From Paramarasmius palmivorus (Eukaryota; Basidiomycota; Agaricomycetes; Agaricales; Marasmiaceae), in contig JAYKXP010000009.1 in NCBI GenBank assembly GCA_037176845.1, positions 558,001 through 622,000 on the forward strand: a stretch of 64,000 bases of DNA. Direction: 5' to 3'. Below the pieces are notes generated by a model. It was not told the origin of the DNA. It searched no databases and saw nothing but the letters and a program-made list of their open reading frames with translations. How positions within the stretch are numbered: position 1 is the stretch's first letter; every line of letters begins with the position of its first letter. The translations under genes and the position numbers were made by a program. Below are positions 12,111 through 23,385 of this stretch, piece after piece.

Positions 12111-12657
12111 CTTGATAATTTATGAGAAAGCGAAGAGAGTAGCCTGTAGTTCGACGAGAGCGATGTGGAAGCAATGACAAATGCAGGGGACGGCGCACTG
12201 CCACATATTTACGTCTGTTGAATTCGGAGGTTGTTAGCATCGGAGCCTTGTCTTCCGTTCCGCTCAAACTCTCCCTGGAATTTTTATTATGATTGACCAC
12301 CTATTATCCGAGATCCATCGAGAAGATCTGACTACTCTGGCAACATCATACTAGGGCGGAGAAAATGCGAGGCTACCCATTGCCTCGACGTGGGAAGATA
12401 AGGGTAAGCGACTCTTGTGGAGGTAATCGGTGATTCCGAGGACGAGCCCAGTAGCTGGTGCAAGAAATGATGGATTTTCAGAACCACGACAACCGGCTCG
12501 GCAATGTAAATTTCTGGCAGGCAAAAAATGGTATGGCATTACTGTTACAGGTACAGTTAGCAAGCAAGATGTGAGTTGGGTCGGAGTCTTGTCAGTACAC
12601 GACTAGGTATGCAAGTCTACATGAGCGAAGATCTGTTTCTAGTAATAATAGAATCCA
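12111..12657. other. Spacer between KIN17 and PS synthase
   Basis: Contains the 5' flank of KIN17 and the 3' flank of the phosphatidylserine synthase gene, both on the minus strand. Short frames here have no recognisable content. Confidence 0.5.
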
Positions 12658-14852
12658 TCACTGTGCTTTAGATTTAGCTCTCCGGCGCTCCTGTCGTCGA
12701 ATGTACCTCCTAGCACTGGGTATTCCGAACTGCCCAAAGGCCCGTTAGCATTGCCCCTGCTAATCATTAATGGGACACTCACTTGAACAATCGGGTAGAG
12801 AACCAACAGCACGCCACCGATCGTCCAACCCCATCGCACACTTGCCGGGAATGGTTCAGGGAACATGCCCTTGCTCCACTTGAAAATGGCCAGTAGTTCG
12901 GTCAAAATGGTGGCTAGCAGGAGCCACACATGTTGGCCCATCCTCACCGCCCGCCTATTCAGAGTCCATGTTGAGTAAAAAAACCACCGGGACAGTAAGC
13001 AGCAATTAGCTTACCTGGGATCATTAATGTATTGATGCAGCTCTCGGACAGCAGGAAGTGCGCATAGGAAAACTCCTGCAAGACGTGAGATGATGATAGG
13101 GTGGTCAGGTTCCATCCATAGGAGTGACTGCGTGTGTACATTGTCATTTTGAGCATGATACGCCATCAAGTGTCTCACCTTGAGATAGAACGGATTAAGC
13201 TCGGCAGCGAGGAAGACCGACAGAAGAAGAACGACCGAGACATAGTGCGTAAAATCGCTCGCAGTTCCCCACTTGAAGGACGTAAAATCATGGGGCGAGA
13301 ACTGGCTGAGTACCCTTTTCGCTTTGGAACGTAGTCCCCGAGTTTGCCGGATACCGCGCCACTCGTACGGCTACGTCGCAGAGAAGAGCGAGCATCAGTA
13401 CCGCATAATATGGCCAATAATAACATTGTAATTAATACCTTGACTTCAAAGTACTGACATACTTTCATCCCTGAACATCATACACCACCATCAGTATCTT
13501 TTATCAATAGATGGGAAGGTCATTTACCCAGATAAGTTCCAATCCAATTACAAAGAAGAACATCTAGGATCCACTGTCAAAAAGAGAACAACGCCACTAA
13601 GCAGACGATCATTTGGGAATAAGGGAAAGCGTACGTGATCCCACCAACACTAGAAGTCTAGAAGTCAGCGCCATATAGATCGTGGCTGAGCCTTTCTCAG
13701 ACGTACCTCAGCAAAATTGGCAAGTTGATGCTGTAAACTATACTCTGCGAGTTCGAAAGCTATGCTCAGAATCTGAAACGTTTGGTTAGGTTGCTTGCAT
13801 CTCGATAGGAACCGGGAAGGTAGAAACTTTACCCAGCAGAACCAGTAGTCTCTAAGGATCATCGCTTTTCCGAACCAGCCGAGTGTGTGTGCGAGACAGA
13901 AAACGTCAATCGCGTTCTGGAGTAAAGGGCATGTCAGCATTCGCGACCCAATCATAAAGATCCACATGAAACACACCCAGATTGTCTTCAAGTTAAAAGT
14001 ACAGTCTTCTGCATAGTTCCTCTCTGGCAACGGCTTGCCCAAATTAGGATCCAGATAGGTCATCATTTTCCGAGCTGACCCCAAATCTTGGAACAGCAGA
14101 AATACAAGTGCCAATTCGTATAACAGATTGATACCCAGGACCATTCTCCAAAATGCTATAATGAACCATGAATTAGGATAAGGAGTTGAAAGTGGCGTAT
14201 ATGAATGAGCGCGCATGTTCCATCATTCAGGACAGAAGGAAGACGGACCTGGGTGCGGTCGAATGAAAGGCCCGTCACGGAATTGGATCATCGAGAACAT
14301 GAGGAATGATAGGATGGCGGCGTAGACGCCCCTGAATATAGACATTAACGACGGGAGAGCTGTAGTTGGCGAGTACTCACACTCTCCGTTTATCACGTCC
14401 TTCTTCCAATACATCTTGTGTGGTGGCCACGTATGCTAGTACCACCAATCCAACCGCTAAGGCCGAAAGTGTTATGGGTTTGTAAAAGAATCTGCTGGCT
14501 TGTCGTAAGAGACATGTTCCGCGGGGAAAACAGGGGACCATACTCTACGCTGGTATCATGTTTCTCTTGAAAGGGTACTATTCTGGTATATGGTTCCGTT
14601 CGGTCGGCCTAGAATGAGAACGATAGCTTGAATATGACCAGAGCCCGTGCGATTCAAAAGGGTAACATACATCGTACCCTGACAGCTTGTTATTAGATCA
14701 TAGTTCGGCGAGGAAAATGGCAGCTCACATTTCACCGGTACACCATCCAATCCTGGTCTAGGTTCTGGCTCCAAAACGGGCGACAGAGCGCCATCCGAGT
14801 CCTCTGCGGGCGACGTTGGAGAAAGATCCGGATTTTCCTCTACGCCTGACAT
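12658..14852 (-). CDS. Phosphatidylserine synthase, base-exchange (PTDSS) type
   Basis: Multi-exon integral membrane enzyme of the PTDSS1/2 family (PF03034 type), which exchanges serine for the head group of phosphatidylcholine or -ethanolamine in the ER. The N-terminus MSGVEENPDLSPTSPAEDS is cytosolic and disordered. Then come FFYKPITLSALAVGLVVLAY (helix 1), FLMFSMIQFRDGPFIRPHP, a helix WRMVLGINLLYELALVFLLF, and the family hallmark YLDPNLGKPLPERNYAEDC. Later blocks are NAIDVFCLAHTLGWFGKAM, ILRDYWFCW, LGMKVCQYFEVK, QFSPHDFTSFKWG, HYVSVVLLLSVFLAAELNPF and HVWLLLATILTELLAIFKW. A final 53-nt intron with a GCTAAC branch site joins to a basic tail ending RRRAKSKAQ, so the stop is at 12658 rather than at the read-through stop at 12639. 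This is not the CDP-DAG-dependent Cho1 type of budding yeast. Confidence 0.9.
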
Positions 14853-17224
14853 TCTATAGTCCTAAAAAGAGCGTTGAGACCTGGTTGACACTGAAATTTC
14901 TAGTGAGAGCCTTGAATCGTGTATCCTGAAAATGCCGCTGAGCTGCGAAGGGCACAAAGGTTGTGGTGGTGCGGAGTTAGGCCAGTGTATTGCCATGGAG
15001 TATGTTGTACTTTGCCCCAAAAAACGTGTGCGTCACAGCGAGCAGCGCGCACGTGCACTTTGTCACTCCTTGTCAACGACCACGACAACGGCGAGAAGGA
15101 TTCTTCTTTGCTCGACATTATCTGCTCGGCAGCACCAGAACAAGTCCTCGGAAGAGACTGGCCTATTACTTGACGGGGTAATTCTTCAAGAACACGATGT
15201 CAAGCCCAAGAGCATTGACAAGGGTTTCTGGAACGTGCACTTCAGCCATGGAAATGCTGCTCTTTTGGCAGCTTGGCTGGGATACCACTAGGGACTGGAT
15301 CGCGAAAGAATCACTTAATGATTGCGTCGAGTAGGTAAGTATGGTTCTCTCGAAGGCTGGTTCTCACTTCTCATTGCAACGCGCTGGAACAGATCGGATC
15401 GTAGCCTTGGATTCTTCTTGATATTTCTCTCGGAGCATAACGTGTATTGATATTGCTCAATAATTAAGCGATTATTGTATGTCGCACTTTTGGATTTCTC
15501 CGGAGACTTACCGTCGCACTGAAGATGATATCTTACCTCTCTATAGCTCTCCCCGAGAAAATCGCTGGCTCCCGCCCCAACCGCTTCTCCATTTACTCTC
15601 CACTTATTGCTTCCCAGAAGTTGATGCCGCCGAGATCCCGCCATGTTGTTAAGCAGCGAGAACGCCACGATCAGCGGTTCTGACTCCTTCAGATTGGAAT
15701 ATCTTTATGGACATCTGACGCAGGAACTGACGCAAAGATGTGCTTGTGAGTCGATTAATTGGCCCTCCATCCTTATCATGTTGATATATGTGGCGGGTTT
15801 TTATCACTTCTAGGCGCTTATCCACAAAGCTCCTGTTAACAAGATTTCTAATGACTCTTGGACTTCCCGACGCTCCTAACAGCAAGCCACCCATTTCATC
15901 ATTTCGAGAACTTGATGGCCACCTTGAGCTACTCGACGTACTCGAGCCGAGCCCCCCTTTCCATCATGCAACAATCTATCAGGATTTCGGGTCGATACTG
16001 ACTTATTGGCCTAACGCACATGACGTGAGTACACTATATATGGTATTCCACAACTGCACAATTGGGTCATTCATGCAAGGGGTACAGATAAACTCGAGCG
16101 ATGGGTTCCGACATTTTGGAAAGTTTGCCTGTGACTCGGGATCCTGTCTCATCCTCCTCATGACCCGCCTTCTACGGAAAGCTTTCGCCTGCGGGATGCT
16201 TTCATGGACAGGTTGATGCTGAGCAACCGCCCTTCCTTGTCAGCGTAAATGGTCCCTCGCCCTTTTTACGTCGGTCGCAGCCTTCGTGTTCTGAGAAGCA
16301 GAACGTTTATGGAGATCACCCAGATGGGGGACAAGAAGACAATCGCGCCACCGACGCCGATATGGGAGGTATGTATAACTCCCTTTTTGATAAAGTCGAC
16401 CTTGGGTCTGATAAAACAGCAACTCTACAGGTTTTGCATATGTTTATTTTGCTTTGACCCCTTGTATTGACAAGATCATCAAATAACTTACCATTCGAAC
16501 AAGGAACTAGCCCAGGTGTCTACGCACGCCATAATGATATTGTATGTGTGTCTGTGTTATTGGATCCTTTGTCAATTGAATGAACGCTTATTTGGACGCA
16601 TGGGAAGGGCCGTGTTTCTGTGGGCTGTTCACCCACATTCCGCAGGCAGCTGCTGTAGGCAACACCTTCCCTTGCCAGATTACCGAGTCAAATATAACCC
16701 ATCGCTTCAATTCAGATAGAAGAGCGCGCGCGCGCTCGCTTGAAGATACACCGAATCTAGTATGGCTGATCTGCGAAATGTCAAGATACGAGAAAACGGG
16801 TTTTTAAGGAGAAAATGGAGGAAGCCTCGAGGCCTTAGGCGTGGGTGTGTGACACAATTTTGAATGATGGTCAAGATCCCCAGAGAACACGGGGGCAATT
16901 CTGAAATCTCGGTGTTTCGGCAGCCAAGAGAGGTATTTAAGATGATCTCCGGAGAGACGAAGAGAGTGTTGGTCGCACATGGGAGAGGGGTGCAAAGGAT
17001 TGAAGGATTTTGATCCTCAGGGCATGTTCTCTGTGACGGTTCGTGACTCCCAGGCTCGTGTTCGGAACGTACTATGGGGGTTGGCTACCGTTTTTGGCAG
17101 TCCCTCGAATAGCTTCCAATCTGTCAGTAAAGCAACATGCCGGCATCCTTGCGATCTTACTTAATGGTACCTTCTTAAGGTGAACGACAAATCTGCTCGA
17201 GTCTGTTCCTTTTCGCCCATTACC
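14853..17224. other. Intergenic 2.4 kb, candidate exon only
   Basis: This is the divergent flank between the PS synthase and the Zn2Cys6 gene. The only coding-like patch is about 15820-16020 on the plus strand, with SFRELDGHLELLDVLEPSPP and ATIYQDFGSILTYWPNAHD followed by a GTGAGT donor. I could not assemble a gene around it. A 16-bp GC alternating palindrome sits at 16722-16737. The rest shows nothing I can support. Confidence 0.35.
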
Positions 17225-18849
17225 ATGATGCCCTCTGACCATTATCAGCCTCTCCAGCTCAAAGGCGAGATCATGGACCTCGAGTTCACCATGGACACCG
17301 ACCACCGGTATGTGTACCCTTTCCCGTCTTTCCCGTCTCGTGGAATCTTGACGCGTCGTGCACAGAAAGCGCAGGAGGAACAGAACAACACAGAGCTGCT
17401 TGAATTGCCACACCTCAAAACGAAAAGTGAGTTTGCTCGTATGTCCGAGTAAGCATCTTCTGATTGTACTTTGTCCGTTAGTGCGATCGAAAAAGACCCT
17501 GTCAGCGATGTATTCAATTGGGTCTGGTGCGAAGAATGAGTTTACATCGTCATCAATCATTTTAACAATTCATTCAGACTGGGCTCTGCGTTTACGAGAT
17601 TGACGATCCTGCGCTGAGGTGCGAGCCGGCTTCTCTGCGAATAAGATTGCGAGCTAATCGGACTCCCACAGAGACGACCCTACACTAGACGAGACCACAA
17701 GACTTAGAAATCGTATTGCAGAGCTGGAGAGCCTTGTCAGGGAATTACGAGGTACGTTTGCTGCATCACCCGGATGATGCTAAGCCATCCCTAACGGTCT
17801 TTTCTTTGTTGCGAAAACAGGCAAGCCACACCCACGTTGGGCGGACAGCAACTTCCGTGATGGTGACCCGAATGAAAAGTGGCATTCTAGAGCAGCGAAA
17901 TGCTTGCCCTCCGGAAAACGACGGGCTGCTTCACCGGAGCTAGTTCAAGACCAGACCCCACCATCTCAGCCGGCAAACGGACGCTCAGGCGTGCTTGCCA
18001 CCCTTCTTTCCCCAATCAAAACCGAAACGGCGACCGATCCTTCGTCTCAGCTATACCGTTTTTCACCTTCACCGGCACCTTCCATGCGTTATCATACCTT
18101 CCAAGCGGACGTCCGCGGCTCACCGACTAACTCTCCTTACGAGAGTAGCAGTGACCATCGATCCCCTTACCGTTCACCGACGTCCGCCGGATCCTATCAC
18201 TCTCCTGCACACCACACCTCTTCTAGCTCTTATAATAACGGTACTTCTGGTGGTACCGCTCCTCCTTCATCATATTCTGATGGCGGAAGTAACGGCTCTG
18301 CTTATCCTCTTTCGGGAAGCGACGACGGTCGACCATACTCTGACCACTTCTCTGCGAGAGGTAGTCCACCAGATACACATGGATACTGTCATTGCCGTAC
18401 CTCGCCAGCGCTCAGTAGTTCCTACCTGGCGCTCTCTCAACAGGTGCAGAACACTCTTCATACTGCTCGGCAATATGGCAGTCATCCCGCCAATAGTCGT
18501 TGTGCCCTTTATCGTCAAATCATTGAATTGAATAATCTATTGCAGTGCGTCCCTTTCACTTCGTCGCTTTTTTCATACTGAATCCTAACTCATTCACAGG
18601 TCTAGATTGGACGTAGACGAGTGCCATTCAGGGCCAGCATATGATAGCAATACTCCGACTGACAGCGAAATCTTGACGCCGGCATCAACTTCGAGTGGGC
18701 CTACATCATTCCATGCTGGTTCTCCCGGAGGTGTTTCCCCTCACGAGTGGACATCGACAACTTTGTCCCCAACTACCTATAATCCTTATTTTCCTCTCCA
18801 TCCGGGTCCAGCAGAGTCGCACACTATTTACACGCATGTCATGAGTTAA
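17225..18849 (+). CDS. Zn2Cys6 binuclear-cluster transcription factor
   Basis: Nuclear regulator of the Gal4-type zinc-cluster family. Exon 1 (MMPSDHYQP...) joins across a short intron to a basic stretch HRKRRRNRTTQSCLNCH. The cluster is split by two further introns and reads C-x2-C-x6-C-x5-C-x2-C-x8-C: CLNCHTSKRKC, DRKRPCQRC, GLTGLCVYE. A short predicted coiled coil (TRLRNRIAELESLVRELRG) follows at about residue 75, fitting dimerisation. The long middle is Ser/Pro/Gly-rich and disordered. A compact block near the end has CHCRTSPALSSSYLALSQQ and NSRCALYRQIIELNNLLQ, followed by a last intron and a Ser/Thr-rich tail ending HVMS. There is no large fungal-specific middle homology domain, so the protein (about 430 residues) is short for the class. 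ATG 17225 is the first in frame. Targets are unknown. Confidence 0.88.
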
Positions 18850-19503
18850 AATGCCTTCTTGTTCCTTGCTTTCATGTGCTTTTCTTGTGTTACCCTGCTA
18901 CCGTATTACCGCTACTTATCTGCTATGGACTACAATGGACTACCTGTTGTTGATTATATTATGTAGCTACCACCTTTACCAATGTTTGGCTTCATACAGC
19001 CTGTCATGTATTTGAACACCGTGCCTAGCATCTCCCGTATATCCGTATGTTCTCGAACGCTTGATCGTGGCTTTGACGGGCGATTGAATTGTTACTATTG
19101 TGCGCGTCCGGAAGATGAAAGCGTGCGATCAGATTAACCACTAGATATGGACCAAGACCGGTTTTGGAGGGGAACAGTGCAATATATGCAAACTCGCACT
19201 TCGGAAACCTACTTCTCTTGGTAGTCAATTCGAGCGCTCGTGTAGCCGGTAATGGTTACCAAGTGATCAATCATCATCGGCATGTCTATCTCATATGTAG
19301 ATATGCAGGAATCGCGGCCCTGCCAAACATACTTCTTTTCTATTACTCCCATCGTAGAAACTTACAGAAAAACGTACATAGGAATCACCCTTGAAATGGG
19401 AAACGAATCACTTTGCTGTACCTGATCCTGAGGAAGTGGATAGCTTCTCGTCCATCCTCGCCTTGCTCTAGACCCGTGAACGACGGAAGACCTTGCGATT
19501 CGT
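18850..19503. other. Convergent spacer, Zn2Cys6 gene and ARP6
   Basis: This holds the 3' flanks of two convergent genes. It is AT-richer than its neighbours and contains only short frames. Nothing further is seen. Confidence 0.5.
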
Positions 19504-21439
19504 TCATCTCCGCCGTGTAGACGAAGATATCGATGCTGAACCTGCTTTTGCGGATCCGCCAATTCCCGTCTTACCACTGCTTCTGGTCCTCGACGTTTTA
19601 CTTGTGGAAGCGCCTTGTCGCTCCTGTGCGACTGCTCGGTCATCCTTTTGAGCCTTGGCGCTTTCAGGGTCCATGCTAGGATCCGATTCAGAAGTTGTCG
19701 TCGCTCCGGCTGTTCTCCAGTCTCTAAATTTTCTCCAGGAAGCATTGCTACCACTTTCCTGGTATTCTGAGCGTGTGACACTTAGTTTACTCAAGAGAGA
19801 CGGCGATGTAGCAAGCCCAAGCGCTGACTTGTACGCTTCTGTGACAGGACTGAGTAAGAGTCAGTTTCTAAGACCTATCATGGAGGAAAAAACAGAGCTT
19901 ACTCGTCACATTCATAAATGACAACTTCATATCCACTGGGAACGTGCGATTGTACTTCTGTCAGACTTAAATTAAACAGAATAAAATGAGACTTTCGAAG
20001 TTGGCGAATCGGAAATGAGACGTACAGTCTTTGACGAAAACCAGGGAACCTCGTGTTTCCACCGATCAGACCGATATTAGCCCAGAACATACCCTGTAAG
20101 TCGACCGGTAGGAGTGATATGGAAGCGGCTATTGTATCCGCTAGACCGCATTGCTCCAAACCTGAATGAGATTGGTCAGAAGTCATAGAGTCAAAACACG
20201 AGGAGTGGACAAAAATACGGACCAATGTCGTCTGGGCGGAAAATCAGCTCAGGAACTGAAAATCTTTCATTGTTCATGAGAAGAATTTGGTCTGATTCGG
20301 CCGGAATATCATCTGGTTGTCGAATATGTCCGTGCTTGTTGACGGTCAAGTCAGGAAGGACATATTGTTGTACAATTTCGTTTTTGGCAGAATTCCGCCT
20401 GCGCACAGCACGTCGGGAGAACAGATCAAGAGTGATATGACTAGAGCTCACCTCGTTATTTCAAGGTCTTGTTTGAAGTCCTGAGAGACATAACAGCAAC
20501 GTTCTTTGACATCATTCATAATGTATGTCTCCTCCATCATATTCCATTGTCGAAAGGAGACTAATTCCTTCAGATGGTTAGTCAACAGCTTTCCGCCGAC
20601 ATCTAGCCTATTCTTGCCATATGTTCATATGAGGGCCTCTTCTCACAGTAATGAAACAGCAAACCTCTTGACAGCATCCCATACGATATTACCGCTGAGA
20701 ATAGGCACGACATGAGTAAAACTGAAGCCGGAGTCCACGATGATCATGCATTCTGGAGGTGGTAGCCCCGTGACCGAGAAGAGCTTTCCGTGAGGTATCA
20801 ATGATGCCGCTAAATTGATGAAGGGCCGGTTTCAGCGCACACTATACACAACTGTGCAAACAATACTCACGAGTGCATCTGTAATATGAGGAGAACTCAT
20901 ACTCCTCAAAGATGAATTGGTCGTAGACCTCTTGAATATTCGGAAGATTGAAGTAAGGTTCCGTTAACACAAGAGATGATGCAGTTGTGTCGATCTAGGT
21001 TTGTTCTTCAAAATAGTTCGCCTTGCATACCAGAGTTACTCACGCCCAAGACTTTATCTGAGAAAACGCCGTCCCAAATGGCTTTCTGCGCATCCCAGTC
21101 AATAATGTATCCCTAGAATAGAATTAGCTTTCCCCTCAATAATCAACTCGAAGTGTGAGCTTTAGGCTAACCTTTTCCAAAGGCAAGCGATAATGTAACG
21201 AGGAGTAATCCTTGCAGTCCTCTAACTCATGCCCGAAGTACGTTGTCTTGTCTCCTTTGGAGCGAATGATGGCATTCGGAACTAGCCTGTAAGTATGTAC
21301 GCCATGATGGTAAAAAGAACCCGGAAGCGTGAAAAATGAGAACTAACCGAGGAGGTGCAGATTTATCCTTGCCCTTCACGACCCCTGTTTTGATCGTGTG
21401 GCCACCATTATCAAGGACTACCACGGTACTATTCTTCAT
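19504..21439 (-). CDS. ARP6: Actin-related protein 6 (SWR1/SRCAP complex subunit)
   Basis: Nuclear actin-related protein that takes part in exchange of H2A for H2A.Z within SWR1-type remodellers. The start [19 protein letters not shown] is the phosphate-1 loop of the actin fold. Successive exons give [60 protein letters not shown], the phosphate-2 region [57 protein letters not shown], and [18 protein letters not shown] near the C-terminus. The actin core ends with YEVVIYECD, an intron, then [19 protein letters not shown] and [20 protein letters not shown] lineage-specific Ser/Lys/Arg-rich tail of about 65 residues follows. The gene is head-to-head with the TANGO2 gene, 364 bp apart. Confidence 0.92.
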
Positions 21440-21803
21440 CAGGCTGGAATGACCCAGATAGAGCCTCGTCGATGGAAGTCAACACCCAAGGGAGTGTGGG
21501 AACGAAAAGGCCCATTTCGGTCTACGCTGATCCGCTTCCCGGGTTCTTTAGTAACCACCATCACAAATCACGATCCACTTGTCGTCCGTAGACCCAAAGA
21601 CGATTCTACCTAGCGGTTTGCAACAGGATACCAGGAATTCAGCCTATCTTCTGATTGGATCTGTAAGCTATTGAACTCGGCACGTACCCATGCTTTGACT
21701 TAAAAACTTTATCGATTTACCTAGATCTGTGCGCATTCTCTGTCACTCTTCTAACGTATTGCGGACACTCCTGACTGGCGAATACTCGCGCGTCAACGTC
21801 AGC
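21440..21803. promoter_or_regulatory. Divergent promoter region, ARP6 and TANGO2
   Basis: A 364-bp space separates the start codons of two housekeeping genes on opposite strands, so it must hold both promoters. No clear TATA box is visible on either side. Confidence 0.5.
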
Positions 21804-22985
21804 ATGTGCATTTTGTTCTGGACCCTCAATCATCCTGATTACTCGCTGTGAGTGGATTTCTTCATGGTATAGTTCTGGCGCTTGTGAATGCGGCATTATT
21901 CACCTCACCTCGTGGACAAGTAGCTGAGCCAGGTTTTATTATAGCATTCTATGCAGCAATCGTGATGAATTCCTCGATAGGCCAACTAGAGATGCACGTT
22001 TCCATTCATTTGACCACGAGGGTCCTGCAGTGAATTCTACAGGCTCTTTCCTGTCTGGGATCGACGAGATGGGCGGTGGCACTTGGCTCGGACTGAACCG
22101 GACCGGAAAGGTGGCATTACTGTGGGTGAAAGCTGCTCTGTGCAATCTCTTCGCTGCTAAGATATTCTCACTTTGATTTAGAACGAACATCACTGAGTCC
22201 CCAAGCTCTTTCGGTTCATCTCGAGGCTCTCTCGTTTCGTCATTTTTACAGTATGAGTCGCATGAACCACTTGACGAACAGGTCCAAAAGATTTTCCCAA
22301 GCGACGCCAAGTTTGCCGGATTCAATCTACTTCTTCTCGCCCCTCATTTTGAACCAATGGCTGGCGATCGTGATGGCAGAGATACCGATGACCGGGAACT
22401 ACGATATGAAGCACGCCTAGTCACGAATGGGGGTGCGGGAGGTCCTATCACAAGCCGTCCATTAACAAACCAAGAATGCTCCTGTGGTGGATTCTCAAAT
22501 GGAATCGATGGTAAAGGAGGGAGCGAATGGCCGAAAGTAAAGCATGGTTTGAGGGATTTTGAGTCCCTCGTTTCGCAAAGTTTGGCTTCGAACGATACTG
22601 ACAAACTCAGCGACGAAAATGTGCTGGCAAATCGTCTATTTGAACTACTCTCGTGAGTTTGTGCGTACCTCCCGTGGCGTGATGTTTATTATTTGCCCTA
22701 AACAGGTGGACGTCCCCTGAGCCCATTACGGAGCGTGGGCACTTGAGGAAGACGATACAGGTTACTCCCATTCCGGTGAACTGGACGGAGAAGCCCTGTA
22801 GTTATGGCACGCGATTGTCGACAGTTCTACTAATTCGGAGGAGTGGTCAGGCGACATTCATTGAACGAGATATATGGAAGCTTGTTGATGGGAAAGTGAC
22901 GAAAATGGATGGAAACAATCCTATGGAACGCTCATTTCGGTTTACACTTGATTTTAGAACCCCTCAGACTACTCCGGAGTCATAG
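21804..22985 (+). CDS. TANGO2/NRDE family protein
   Basis: Member of the TANGO2 (DUF833, NRDE) family of cytosolic or mitochondrial proteins with a conserved N-terminal Asn-Arg-Asp-Glu core, linked in animals to Golgi organisation, haem or lipid handling. The first exon is MCILFWTLNHPDYSL, an exact family start, followed after an intron by NRDEFLDRPTRDARFHSF, then GGGTWLGLNRTGKVALL. A further exon gives KIFPSDAKFAGFNLLLLAPH and the variable region, then VKHGLRDFESLVSQSL and LANRLFELLS. The last exon starts WTSPEPITERGHLRKTIQV and ends FTLDFRTPQTTPES. The first intron as I place it removes two or three residues that usually precede NRDE; a slightly different acceptor is possible. Biochemical activity is not settled for the family. 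Confidence 0.9.
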
Positions 22986-23385
22986 AGGACCTTAATCACT
23001 TGCTAGAATGTAGAGAAAATTCCTCCGAATCTGACTATTCAACATAACTTCAAGACATCGTCAGCGCTGGCGCCACCTCTTAGGAGTATTTCACCCTATG
23101 GAAACAGAGATGGATATGAATAGTTCACCATAGGTTCCTGATGACAACGCCACAGTATGGGGATTCAACCAAAACAAACGTCAGTGTGAGAAGAGATCAA
23201 AGCTGAACAAATGCGCAGTATGGTGAGTCGTCATATACCATACACACCGGCCCGACCCATACAGTAGAAGTAACAAGGAAAATACATAAACAATACCATT
23301 GTGGTAAACAAGAAATTCGTTTGCATCGTAAAGGACATTACAGTAAAACCTCAACCCGAGCATCGACAAGGTACAACAAATCTAT
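22986..23385. other. Convergent spacer, TANGO2 and importin
   Basis: This is the shared 3' flank of two convergent genes. No coding signal was seen. Confidence 0.5.

Noticed and set aside
16722..16737. GC alternating palindrome
   Set aside because: Simple-sequence tract of 16 bp; no evidence for function.
17995..18531. 178-codon frame inside the Zn2Cys6 gene
   Set aside because: Shifted-register shadow of the Ser/Pro-rich part; composition is unnatural and it has no motif.
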